From Adlercreutzia equolifaciens DSM 19450 (GTDB lineage Bacteria; Actinomycetota; Coriobacteriia; Coriobacteriales; Eggerthellaceae), in assembly GCF_000478885.1 (NCBI RefSeq), contig NC_022567.1, positions 496,001-560,000 on the forward strand: a stretch of DNA of 64,000 nucleotides. Reading direction: 5' to 3'. Both the position numbers and the translations under genes were made by a program. Within the stretch, counting starts at the first letter, position 1. Every line of letters begins with the position of its first letter. Below, piece by piece: positions 33,881-41,760 of the stretch. A model generated the notes under the pieces. That model was not told the origin of the DNA. It worked only from the letters and a program-made list of their open reading frames with translations, and searched no databases.

Positions 33881-33968
33881 GCCGTGGAACGAATGGGACG
33901 GCGACGCCCGTTCTTCAGTTGACAGTGCGGCCTTGGGGACGGCGGGCCGCCGATTATGGGGGAAGCGC

Positions 33969-35678
33969 ATGCTCAAGCGGTTCGGTGATAATCAGGAGGC
34001 GTTCGCGTCCAACAGCGAGTTGGCGCCGACCCGCCTCGGCATGACCATAGAGGAGCAGTGGCCCGCCCTTAAGCTGGTGGGCTTCGGCTTTTACTACGCG
34101 TGGATCTGGGTGTCGTACAACAGCAACGTGCTCGTGTTCCCCTCCGCCGCCTCCGACTTGCCCCCTGACACCATTTCCCTCACCTATCTGGTCTCGACGC
34201 TTGCCCTGGGCGTCGCCCTCGTCCTGCTCTCGCTCGTGCGCCCTCTCACGCGGCGGCTCGTGGGCAGCAACCTGCTCCTCATTGCGGTGGCGGTGGTGGT
34301 GGGCGCGGCCACGGTGGGCACCTACGCATCGTCTAGCCTGGGCGCCGATGCGAACCTCTACCTTATCGTGAGCGCCGCGCTGACCGGGGCGGGCACGTCG
34401 GTCATCGTGCTGAGGTTCGGCGTCGTCTACTCGAAGGCGCCGGCGCGCGAGGCCGCTATGTACACGGCGGCGTCCTTCGTGTTCGCCGCCATGATCTACT
34501 TCATGGCCGTGGGGCTGCCCGATCCGGTGGGCATGGTGTTCACGGCCCTTCTTCCCGTTCTGGCCGTGGTCTCTACGCTGACCAATCCCGAATGGTCGGA
34601 TGAGGGCGAGGGCGGACGCCCCGAGGGTCCGGTTCCCCTGCGGAGGTTCTTCGTGAGGCTGCTCGTGGCCGTGGCGGTCTTCTCCGTCGTGGTGGGCGTC
34701 TCGCGCGGGTTTTCCGTGCCCCATTCCTCCATCAGCTCGCTGAACGCCGACGGCGCGCTCATCATCTTCAGCACTGCGGTAGTGGCCGGGGTGCTGTTCG
34801 TGGTGGTGGGGCTGCTGCGCCGCCAGTTCGATGTGAGCCGCCTGTACTATCCCATCATCATTGCCGTGGCGGCCGGCATTCTCGTGACACCCCTCCTGGG
34901 CGGAACGGGTTTCGGCAGCCAGTTCATTACGGTGGCCTACAACTGCTTCGTGCTGGTGATCTGGTGTCTGCTGGCCTATGTGGCCTACTCGTCGCGGCTT
35001 TCCCCGATACTCGTGTTCGGCTTGGGCCGCGGGGCCTCGGCTTTGGGGACGACCTTCGGGTGGCTGGCGGGCTTGGAAATCGTGCGCAGCCAGGGCGATG
35101 GCAGCTTGTCCTTGGAGGTTATCTCGGTGGCCATGGTCTTTGCGCTTTTGGTGGTCTCCATGTTGGTGCTGAATGATCGCCTGATCGGCGACGCGCTGCG
35201 TCCGGAGGAGCGAATCCGCGGCGATGCCGCGGAGGTACCGGCGCAAGGCGCAGGATCGGCAGGGGAGGCGGCGTTCGCCGACCGGCGAGGTGCCGAGGAT
35301 CGCAGGAGCGCGGCTGACGGCGAGGGTGCCTGGGATGGCGGAACCGGCCGTAGCGGGGCCAGCGAGATGGGCGAAGTCGGCGAGATGGGCGGAGCTGGTG
35401 CCTCCCTTGCCGACGGCAGTCCGGGAGGTGCTGCGGCGGGGGAGCGGCGTTCCGGCCCTTATCGCATGCGCTGCGATGCGGTGGCCGAGCACTACGGGCT
35501 CTCGCCCCGGGAGCGCGACGTGTTCGATCTTCTCGTGCGCGGCCGCTCCATCGACTACATCGCCCAGAACCTCACTATCTCCTTCAACACGGCGAAGTCC
35601 CATATTCGCCACATTTACGTGAAGACCGACGTCCACTCCCGCCAGGAGCTCATCGACCTCATCGACCGCGAGCGCTAG
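33969..35678 (+). CDS. membrane-anchored LuxR-type regulator 2
   Basis: 569 residues from ATG 33969 (behind GGGGGAA); GTG 33852 would add 39 residues. About 12 transmembrane helices span residues 20-400. A disordered Gly/Ala/Arg-rich linker follows, then a C-terminal LuxR helix-turn-helix (LSPRERDVFDLLVRGRSIDY and NTAKSHIRHIYVKTDVHSRQ). It is a paralog of the regulator at 22572-24248 by architecture. It lies directly after the molybdoenzyme operon in the same direction and probably controls it in response to the enzyme's substrate. Confidence 0.92.
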   Translation: MLKRFGDNQEAFASNSELAPTRLGMTIEEQWPALKLVGFGFYYAWIWVSYNSNVLVFPSAASDLPPDTISLTYLVSTLALGVALVLLSLVRPLTRRLVGSNLLLIAVAVVVGAATVGTYASSSLGADANLYLIVSAALTGAGTSVIVLRFGVVYSKAPAREAAMYTAASFVFAAMIYFMAVGLPDPVGMVFTALLPVLAVVSTLTNPEWSDEGEGGRPEGPVPLRRFFVRLLVAVAVFSVVVGVSRGFSVPHSSISSLNADGALIIFSTAVVAGVLFVVVGLLRRQFDVSRLYYPIIIAVAAGILVTPLLGGTGFGSQFITVAYNCFVLVIWCLLAYVAYSSRLSPILVFGLGRGASALGTTFGWLAGLEIVRSQGDGSLSLEVISVAMVFALLVVSMLVLNDRLIGDALRPEERIRGDAAEVPAQGAGSAGEAAFADRRGAEDRRSAADGEGAWDGGTGRSGASEMGEVGEMGGAGASLADGSPGGAAAGERRSGPYRMRCDAVAEHYGLSPRERDVFDLLVRGRSIDYIAQNLTISFNTAKSHIRHIYVKTDVHSRQELIDLIDRER

Positions 35679-35720
35679 ATGCTGGGCCTTAGGGAGCTTG
35701 CGATTAGATCCCCTCTGCCC

Positions 35721-35768
35721 TTGACCGTCTCCCATCGAATATGTTATACGTATAACATATTCGATGGG
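35721..35768 (+). promoter_or_regulatory. promoter with a 38-bp perfect palindrome (toxin-antitoxin operator)
   Basis: TTGACC at 35721 is followed by an 18-bp spacer and TATACG. The stretch 35731-35768 is a perfect palindrome with 19-bp arms (CCCATCGAATATGTTATAC and its complement). It covers the -10 and ends 8 bp before the antitoxin ATG, as expected for antitoxin autorepression. Confidence 0.8.
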
Positions 35769-35776
35769 AGGTTGTT

Positions 35777-36076
35777 ATGGCAGAAAGTGTTCTTGTGAGT
35801 GCGCGGGTTCCGCAGGCGAAGAAAGATGCCTCGAAGGGCGTGCTGGCTTCTCTGGGGGCGAACACGTCCGATCTTATCAACAGTGCTTTCGACTATCTTC
35901 TTGAGAGACGGGAGCTGCCGACGACTGCTCCTTCTTCTCGGCCGAGCCGGGAGGAGTTAGATGCCTTTCTGGCCGCTTCGACACTCGATGTCGATTGGAG
36001 GGGAGAGGCGCCCGATGGCGATTATCGCGCTCTTGTGAGGGATGGAAAGCGAGGGCGCTATGAATCTCTTGCTTGA
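35777..36076 (+). CDS. RelB/DinJ-type antitoxin
   Basis: 99 residues. The N-terminus SVLVSARVPQAKKDASKGVL followed by LGANTSDLINSAFDYLLERR matches the ribbon-helix-helix DNA-binding part of RelB/DinJ antitoxins. The C-terminal part is flexible and should block the toxin. GGGAGG precedes ATG 35777. The gene overlaps the PIN toxin gene by 17 bp. It probably represses its own promoter through the palindrome at 35731-35768. Confidence 0.85.
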   Translation: MAESVLVSARVPQAKKDASKGVLASLGANTSDLINSAFDYLLERRELPTTAPSSRPSREELDAFLAASTLDVDWRGEAPDGDYRALVRDGKRGRYESLA

Positions 36077-36506
36077 TACCAATGTGCTCATCGACTACCT
36101 GGGCCGCAAGGAGCCGTTTTTCCTCTCAGCTCAGAAAGTAGTCATCGCCGGGTTCTTTGGTGATGCTCGGCTGTGGGTTCCTTCCCAGTCTGTCGTCGAT
36201 GCCTTCTACGTCCTGAGCCGCTATGTTGATTCGGCGCGGCTGCAGGCGGCGATTCTGAAAGCTCTCACGGTGATTGAGCCGGTAGATCTTACGGGCGCCT
36301 CCCTTGAGAGAGCGGCGCGTCTCGGCTGGGACGACCTCGAGGATTGCCTGATTGCCCTTGCCGCCGAGAGGGTGGGGGCCGACTATCTCATCACTCGCGA
36401 CGCCAAGGGATTCGCGCGATCAACGGTTCCGGCGGTGTCCCCGGATGCGTGGCTTAACGTCATGCGCGAAGAGCACAGCCTCGACTACGGTGAGGTTCAG
36501 CTTTAG
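36060..36506 (+). CDS. PIN-domain toxin (VapC-like ribonuclease)
   Basis: 148 residues. NLLLDTNVLIDYL holds the first catalytic Asp. SQSVVDAFYVLSRY is the region of the second acid. WDDLEDCLIALAAERVGADY and LITRDAKGF carry the later acidic residues of the PIN active site, so the site looks intact. PIN toxins cut RNA. The pairing with a RelB-type rather than VapB-type antitoxin is a known mixed arrangement. ATG 36060 is preferred; ATG 36042 would add six residues. Confidence 0.88.
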   Translation: MNLLLDTNVLIDYLGRKEPFFLSAQKVVIAGFFGDARLWVPSQSVVDAFYVLSRYVDSARLQAAILKALTVIEPVDLTGASLERAARLGWDDLEDCLIALAAERVGADYLITRDAKGFARSTVPAVSPDAWLNVMREEHSLDYGEVQL

Positions 36507-36582
36507 GGCGTAGCACTGCGCTGGAGCCGATCATGATGGCGTATAATGGCGCGAAAGACGATGCGGGAAAGGAGGCGCGGCG

Positions 36583-38340
36583 ATGGCTGAGGCGGCGGGC
36601 GTGTTCGAAGACGGCGTGTTCCGGAAAGGCGACGTGCGCCTGTCCGACCGGGCGGGCAACAAGATACTGCCCATCGGCAACGATCGCTTCGCCAGCGTGG
36701 CCGAGACCTCGGTGTTCATCGACAAGACGATGCTCATCGCCGACGTGCTCGACAAGGGTCCGGCGGTTACGCTGTTCTGCCGGCCGCGTCGGTTCGGCAA
36801 GTCGCTCAATCTCTCCATGCTGCAGCGCTTCTTCGAGATCCCCGTCGGGGTCGATGAGGGAAAGAGCTATGCCGATCTGTTCGAGGGGCTGGCCATATGG
36901 GACGCCCGCGATGGGCACTACCGGGCCCATCAGGGCGCTTATCCGGTTGTGCGGTTCACGCTCAACAACTTGAAGAGCGTGAGTTATCCTGATTTCATCA
37001 GCTGGTTCTCCGATGCGGTGGCTGAGGAGTGTAACCGACACGACTATCTCCTAGAGAGCGATCGACTGAGCGAGTTCGACAAGGACGCATTCGGCCAACT
37101 TGCCTCAGGTCGTGCCGAGATAGGTCAGCTGGGACGCTCGCTACTAAGGCTGACGATACTTTTGCAGCAACACTATGGGCAGTCGGTGGTCGTGCTCATC
37201 GACGAGTACGATGCGCCCGTAATGGCTGCCCATGAGAGCGGCTGCTACGATGAGGTGGTGTCGTTCCTCAAGCGCTGGCTTACGGGTGCCCTCAAGAGCA
37301 ACGATGCGCTGGCCTTCGCCGTACTGACGGGCGTGCAGCGCATATCCAAGGAGTCGATCTTCTCCGACCTGAACAACTTGCAAGTCGATACGCCTCTGAA
37401 CGTCGCCTCCGATGAGCGCTTCGGGTTCACACAAGCAGAAGTAGAGGCGCTTGCCGAGTATGTGGGAAGCGCGAGCAGTGTGTCTCAGGCGCGCGAGTGG
37501 TACGACGGTTACCGCTTCGGCGACGTCGACGTATATAATCCGTGGAGCGTTCTCAATTACTTCGGTAACGGTTGCGCGCCCGATGTCTATTGGGGCAACA
37601 CGTCATCGAACTCGGTGCTGGGCGGTCTTGTTTCGGGCGCCGATGATAAGATGCTGAAGCGTCTCTACGCGCTTGCGGAGCCCGACGGCGCCGTGCGAGC
37701 GCCCCTGGATACCCGCGTCGTGTTCTCCGACTTGGCGGTGGCACCGCAGGCGGTATGGTCGATGCTGTACCTTGCCGGGTATCTCACGACTGACGATACG
37801 GCCCTGCCGGGCGATGTCGACCGCCTGCGTCCTCTGCGCATACCCAATCGCGAGGTCGCCAAGCTCTATGCCTCTGAGATCACCGGTCGCTTCGCCCAGG
37901 TTGCCGGCGGCCGCGACGCGCTCGACGACCTGCACAGAGCGCTCGTGTCGGGCGATGCCGTTGCTTTCGCCGAGGAATTGGAAAGCGTGCTTTTGAATTG
38001 CGCGAGCTTCCACGACCTTGTTTCCGAGAACAGCTATCACATGCTCATGATGGGCCTTCTGTTCAACGTGCCCGGCTATAGCGCCCCCGTCTCGAATCGC
38101 GAAGCGGGGCGCGGACGCTTCGACGTGCAGCTGACTCCGGCGGATCCCGCTCGCAACCCGCTGATCACTTTTGAGCTGAAGCATGCCGAGCAGCCGACCG
38201 ATTTGGAACTGGCGGCACGCCAAGCGCTGGCGCAAATTGACGAGCGCGCCTACGACGCCGCCGCGGAAGCGGCCGGCTCGATCCGCTACGGCATCGCCTT
38301 CGCCGGCAAATCAGCGGCCGTAGCCTGTGAAGTCGTTTGA
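36583..38340 (+). CDS. AAA-ATPase-like protein with PD-(D/E)XK nuclease domain
   Basis: 585 residues. The N-terminal AAA-ATPase_like domain (PF09820 type) shows a Walker A at CRPRRFGKSLNLSML (about residues 66-80) and Walker B at VVVLIDEYDAPV. The C-terminal part (DUF1703 type) has GRFDVQL and LITFELKHAE, the D and E-x-K of a PD-(D/E)XK nuclease fold. These proteins are common in gut anaerobes, often in many copies, and their role is unknown; a mobile-element or defence link has been suggested. AAAGGAGG precedes ATG 36583. It lies between two toxin-antitoxin-like units. Confidence 0.88.
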   Translation: MAEAAGVFEDGVFRKGDVRLSDRAGNKILPIGNDRFASVAETSVFIDKTMLIADVLDKGPAVTLFCRPRRFGKSLNLSMLQRFFEIPVGVDEGKSYADLFEGLAIWDARDGHYRAHQGAYPVVRFTLNNLKSVSYPDFISWFSDAVAEECNRHDYLLESDRLSEFDKDAFGQLASGRAEIGQLGRSLLRLTILLQQHYGQSVVVLIDEYDAPVMAAHESGCYDEVVSFLKRWLTGALKSNDALAFAVLTGVQRISKESIFSDLNNLQVDTPLNVASDERFGFTQAEVEALAEYVGSASSVSQAREWYDGYRFGDVDVYNPWSVLNYFGNGCAPDVYWGNTSSNSVLGGLVSGADDKMLKRLYALAEPDGAVRAPLDTRVVFSDLAVAPQAVWSMLYLAGYLTTDDTALPGDVDRLRPLRIPNREVAKLYASEITGRFAQVAGGRDALDDLHRALVSGDAVAFAEELESVLLNCASFHDLVSENSYHMLMMGLLFNVPGYSAPVSNREAGRGRFDVQLTPADPARNPLITFELKHAEQPTDLELAARQALAQIDERAYDAAAEAAGSIRYGIAFAGKSAAVACEVV

Positions 38341-38374
38341 AGAGCTGCCTGCTGATTAGGGAGGAGCTGCGGCA

Positions 38375-39616
38375 ATGCAGAAAATGGCGCAAAGTTCCCT
38401 TTTCGAACTCGGCGATGTGATTGTGACGGAGCCGGCTGAGGGCGTTTACGGTGTCGCAGTGGTGTTGCGGCTTCATGAGCCCGAGGAAGGGTTTCTCCCC
38501 ATGTGCGATATTGGGGTGACGCCGTTTGCTTTCGATCACTGTCCCCATATGGATGAAATAGACTTCAGGCGGCCGGATCTATTTCGACGTTTCAGGAAAC
38601 TTGATTATTGCGAGAAAGACGATTCGTACGAAGGCACCGTTGAGCGGATAACGGTGGGTACTTATACCCGTCGAAACAAGGCGGGATTCAAGGTTATTGG
38701 GCGCATCGATCCGAAGTACGATCTAGAAAAACCGCTGCCGAAGGCCATAGGTCTTTGCGGAGACGTGTCTCGGATGTTGGGGATGGAGATCGCTTTTTCT
38801 GATAGGTCTAAAGTGTTTCCAGAAGGTCTATGGGACGATGCTCGGGCGCAGGCTTTTTCGGCCTCCTATCGCTCGCGCATGGATGACTTGATGGTAGACT
38901 GGAACGGGGGCGTCGACGAAAGAAACGTCAAACGTATTGCGGCGCGCGAGGGATGCTCCCTCGCCGATGCCCGACGAATTGATATTGCTCAGTACAGCAG
39001 GGCTCGATCTTCGCGATTTGCGCAAATGGCCCAATGTGTTTTCGATAATGTCATTCGCTTGAGCGACCCCTTCAAGTTCTGTTCCTATCGTATTATCTTC
39101 TGCTGCGAGCAAAGTGTCGAAGAGTGCAGAGCCCCGCTTCTTTGCGATAAAATCCTTGAGGTTTGGGTGCCGTTCAATCCATTCAGCGTATTTCCTCTTC
39201 CTAACCACGAGCGTAAAGTGGCGATATTGGACATGGTGCTGTCGGGGTTGGAAATACTGGAGAGCGTCGGATACCCTGTGCGATTTGTTCAAGAGGGATG
39301 CCGCAGGTTCGCGGAGGCGGGATTGCCTGATGATGTGATTTGGCTACAAAAAATGTCGCGGAAGAGAAAGCGCGCTCAGGTGAAGGTGCATTATACGACC
39401 GATGATCTGGTCGTTAATTTGTCGGTGTTTAGCAAAGATGGGGCGCTTTTGAAGAGCGAGGATGTTGTAACTGGCTTGCCACGTGCCTCCTGGGGGCTTC
39501 CGTACGAATACGTGGGATCCCTAAAATGGAAAGACGAGTCGGCGGTAGTTCTGAGCGCAAGATCGGGCTTCTCGTATGAGATGGCTCTGGATGAGGCCGA
39601 GATCAAGGTTCGCTAG
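38375..39616 (+). CDS. unrecognised 413-residue protein
   Basis: I cannot assign a family. The protein is soluble, with charged beta/alpha segments. An N-terminal beta-rich part (VIVTEPAEGVYGVAVVLRLHEPEEGFLP) is followed by a helical middle (EGCSLADARRIDIAQYSRARSSRFAQM) and another beta-rich end. Cysteines are scattered without a metal motif. Its base composition is more AT-rich than its neighbours and codon use is looser, consistent with transfer. It starts 35 bp after the AAA-ATPase/nuclease gene with GGAGG upstream, so the two may be one operon; an effector or partner role is speculative. Confidence 0.6.
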   Translation: MQKMAQSSLFELGDVIVTEPAEGVYGVAVVLRLHEPEEGFLPMCDIGVTPFAFDHCPHMDEIDFRRPDLFRRFRKLDYCEKDDSYEGTVERITVGTYTRRNKAGFKVIGRIDPKYDLEKPLPKAIGLCGDVSRMLGMEIAFSDRSKVFPEGLWDDARAQAFSASYRSRMDDLMVDWNGGVDERNVKRIAAREGCSLADARRIDIAQYSRARSSRFAQMAQCVFDNVIRLSDPFKFCSYRIIFCCEQSVEECRAPLLCDKILEVWVPFNPFSVFPLPNHERKVAILDMVLSGLEILESVGYPVRFVQEGCRRFAEAGLPDDVIWLQKMSRKRKRAQVKVHYTTDDLVVNLSVFSKDGALLKSEDVVTGLPRASWGLPYEYVGSLKWKDESAVVLSARSGFSYEMALDEAEIKVR

Positions 39617-39672
39617 TTGAAATGATTCTTGCGGGCTTCGCGCTGGGCATCGATGGCGAACTTGATGAAGTG

Positions 39673-39697
39673 ATATTGCACACACTGTGTGCAATAT
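39673..39697. repeat. 25-bp perfect palindrome
   Basis: ATATTGCACACA and its complement flank a single C. It lies 57 bp after the unrecognised 413-residue gene, in an AT-rich gap. It could be a regulator site or a terminator stem without a U-run. Confidence 0.6.
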
Positions 39698-39742
39698 TGT
39701 CCAATGAGACGAAGAGGGTTGGCAAAGTTTCAGCTTTAAATA

Positions 39743-39761
39743 TTGCAACAGGCTGTTGCAA
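39743..39761. repeat. inverted repeat TTGCAACA-GGC-TGTTGCAA
   Basis: Perfect 8-bp arms with a 3-bp spacer, 45 bp after the 25-bp palindrome and sharing its TTGCA core. Role unknown. Confidence 0.5.
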
Positions 39762-39790
39762 ATGTCTTGTGAGTGCGTGAAACGAGCTAC

Positions 39791-39868
39791 TCTATCAAAA
39801 TGAGGTTTTAATTTTGATAGAGTATGTCTATACTTTTCCTATCAAAATGAAAACCTAATTTTGATAGG
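39791..39868 (+). promoter_or_regulatory. paired operators and promoter of the HipA-like module
   Basis: Two inverted repeats, 39791-39821 and 39838-39868, each have 11-bp arms (TCTATCAAAAT or CCTATCAAAAT and complements) and a 9-bp spacer. The spacers GAGGTTTTA and GAAAACCTA are near-complements, so the two sites are inverted copies of each other. Centres are 47 bp apart. A TATACT -10 lies between them (39829-39834). The second site ends 7 bp before the start codon. Binding of a dimeric repressor would shut the promoter. Confidence 0.7.
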
Positions 39869-39875
39869 AACAGCT

Positions 39876-40754
39876 ATGGAGCTCATCGACTTCTCGATAT
39901 ATCCTGCGAGCGACGTGCAATACGGCGGCTCGGAGCGCAAGGAAGCGATTCTGGTGCCGAACGGCGGTGGTCGCCCCTGCGAATATATGCTGAAGTTCCG
40001 CAAGCGCACCCCCTTCGGCATGCGGAACAACCATCTTTCGGAATATCTGGGCTCGCGCATCTTCGAGGTCTTGGGGTATCCAACCCAGAAGGTGTTTCTC
40101 GGATTGCGCCACGGTGAGGAAGTAGTTGCCTGCAAGAGCTTCGTGGCCGATGGGAAGCAGTTCGTCCCCTTCAACGATGTGGGGGAGAGCACCCTGGACG
40201 AGGACAAGGAATCCTACCAGTACGACTACGAGGACATCATGCGCATGCTGCGCGACAACTCAAAGCTCACCGACGTTGCCGAAACGATCTCGATGTTCTG
40301 GGAGATGTTCATCGTGGACGCCCTGCTGGGCAATTTCGATCGCCACGGCATGAACTGGGGCTTCATCAAGCGGGACAATGCGTATGCGCTGGCGCCCGTT
40401 TTCGACAACGGATCCTGCCTCTTCCCCAATATGACCGACGAGGACGAGATGGCTTCCATTGTGACATCTCCCGAGGAGACGGCCAAGCGCGTGTACGGAT
40501 TCCCTCTGTCGCAGATTAAGCTGCGGGGAAGGAAGAGCTCCTATTACGAGGTGATAAACAGCCTCGCTTTCCCCGAGTGCAACCGCGCCCTCGAGGAGGT
40601 CATGGGCCGTATTCAGCTGGAACGTATCGAGGCGCTTGTGGGCGAAATGCCAATCAGCGAGTGTCATCGTGCGTTCTATCGTCACATGATTCAAGCTCGC
40701 TACCATGGCATCCTGGAATCGTCCTGGGCTTCGCTCGGAAGGAGGTTTCTGTGA
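39876..40754 (+). CDS. HipA/CtkA-like Ser/Thr kinase-fold protein
   Basis: 292 residues. The HipA_C-type catalytic motif DRHGMNWGF (about residues 154-162) and metal-binding PVFDNGSCLF (about 172-181) are present. So is an N-terminal nucleotide-binding stretch (EYMLKFRKRTPF). It is shorter than HipA (about 440) and lacks its N-terminal subdomain, resembling CtkA-type or HipT-like kinases. ATG 39876 lies directly after the second operator. Its stop overlaps the start of an HTH gene, so the pair is probably a kinase toxin with its DNA-binding partner. Confidence 0.85.
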   Translation: MELIDFSIYPASDVQYGGSERKEAILVPNGGGRPCEYMLKFRKRTPFGMRNNHLSEYLGSRIFEVLGYPTQKVFLGLRHGEEVVACKSFVADGKQFVPFNDVGESTLDEDKESYQYDYEDIMRMLRDNSKLTDVAETISMFWEMFIVDALLGNFDRHGMNWGFIKRDNAYALAPVFDNGSCLFPNMTDEDEMASIVTSPEETAKRVYGFPLSQIKLRGRKSSYYEVINSLAFPECNRALEEVMGRIQLERIEALVGEMPISECHRAFYRHMIQARYHGILESSWASLGRRFL

Positions 40755-41527
40755 GAGAGTCGGTTACTGCCGCCCAGCTCTGCCTTGACGGTCGCGGCGG
40801 CTTTACCTACGTGGTGGCGCTGATGCGCTACATCATGAGGGAGGACGAAACCTTCCGCTACGAGCTGGAACCGAACTACGAGGTGATCGACCTGCTGGAT
40901 TCCTCGGATTTCCAGGGTATTCCCGGGTTCGATTTGTCGGTGCGCAAGACGTGCTACGAGCGCGATAACCGCACGCCCACCCTTATTGCCGACCGCGCGC
41001 CCATGGCCAATCGTGAGGACCTTTGGTCGTTGCTGGATGAATGCGGGATGGACTATTGGGATCCCCTCGAATGGCTCGTCCGCTCCCCCCGGCGCTATAT
41101 CGGCGACAAGCTGTACTTCCGCGCAGTGCCCGAAGGTGCCCCTGGTGTCCTGGGGATGGAGGAGGCTGTTGCGTCTGCGGCGAACTCGCCCCAGGCCGTT
41201 GGCTCGGTACTTGCTGCCCTGTGCGCCGGCGATGCCGTGGAATGCGAGGGCGAGCCCTTGGGCGGCGCCGAGCGGAAGGTTCTCTACGAGAGCTTCATGC
41301 TGCTGCATGAGAAGGCGTCACGGGGGAGGCGGGCCGAGACGAGAGGCGGAGGGCCTGCGGCTCGCCCGGGGCGCCGACGGAAGCCCGTCGACGAGCTGAT
41401 GCTCCGCGAGGCCATTGCCCGTTACCGCGCCCACGAGTGGACCGCTGCGAAGGCGGCCGAGAGCATCGGGGTAGGCGAGGCCACCTTCTACCGTCGCATA
41501 GCCGAGTGGGAACAGCAGGAAGGCTGA
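40751..41527 (+). CDS. HTH protein partnered with the HipA-like kinase
   Basis: 258 residues from GTG 40751 (GGAGG upstream), overlapping the kinase stop by 4 bp. The last 45 residues (LREAIARYRAHEWTAAKAAE and GVGEATFYRRIAEWEQ) are a resolvase-like helix-turn-helix with a basic linker (RPGRRRKP) before it. The first 160 residues form an unrecognised domain (EVIDLLDSSDFQGIPGFDLS). I infer an antitoxin/repressor acting on the paired operators upstream of the kinase. HipB is normally encoded first and is about 90 residues, so this is not a canonical HipBA pair. Confidence 0.75.
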   Translation: MRESVTAAQLCLDGRGGFTYVVALMRYIMREDETFRYELEPNYEVIDLLDSSDFQGIPGFDLSVRKTCYERDNRTPTLIADRAPMANREDLWSLLDECGMDYWDPLEWLVRSPRRYIGDKLYFRAVPEGAPGVLGMEEAVASAANSPQAVGSVLAALCAGDAVECEGEPLGGAERKVLYESFMLLHEKASRGRRAETRGGGPAARPGRRRKPVDELMLREAIARYRAHEWTAAKAAESIGVGEATFYRRIAEWEQQEG

Positions 41528-41575
41528 TGCTTTCAGGGTCTCGTCCGATCAAACTTAAAGAAAACTTGATAGGTA

Positions 41576-41603
41576 TTGACTTAGGTTTCCTTCTGCGTAG
41601 AAT
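41576..41603 (+). promoter_or_regulatory. htpG promoter
   Basis: TTGACT, 16 bp, TAGAAT. Start of transcription is expected close to the CIRCE element. Confidence 0.75.
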
Positions 41604-41609
41604 GTGGTG

Positions 41610-41636
41610 TTAGCACTCAGTAAGGGAGACTGCTAA
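41610..41636 (+). promoter_or_regulatory. CIRCE element (HrcA operator)
   Basis: TTAGCACTC, 9 bp, GACTGCTAA: matches the CIRCE consensus (TTAGCACTC-N9-GAGTGCTAA) except for one base pair. It sits just after the -10 and 125 bp before htpG, so HrcA should repress htpG in the absence of heat stress. Confidence 0.88.
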
Positions 41637-41760
41637 CGCTTTTGTCGCCGCCGGTCAACGACTGACGTACAGACCGAACGCACCGCGAGACACCGCCGGC
41701 GCGCGACCTACACTGGGGCAGTTATGTGTCTTCCGCCTCTAGGAAAGAAGGACAAAACCT

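Noticed and set aside
33852..33968. Upstream GTG start for the second LuxR regulator
   Set aside because: The added 39 residues overlap a promoter-like stretch and look non-coding; ATG 33969 has a better ribosome site. Not fully excluded.
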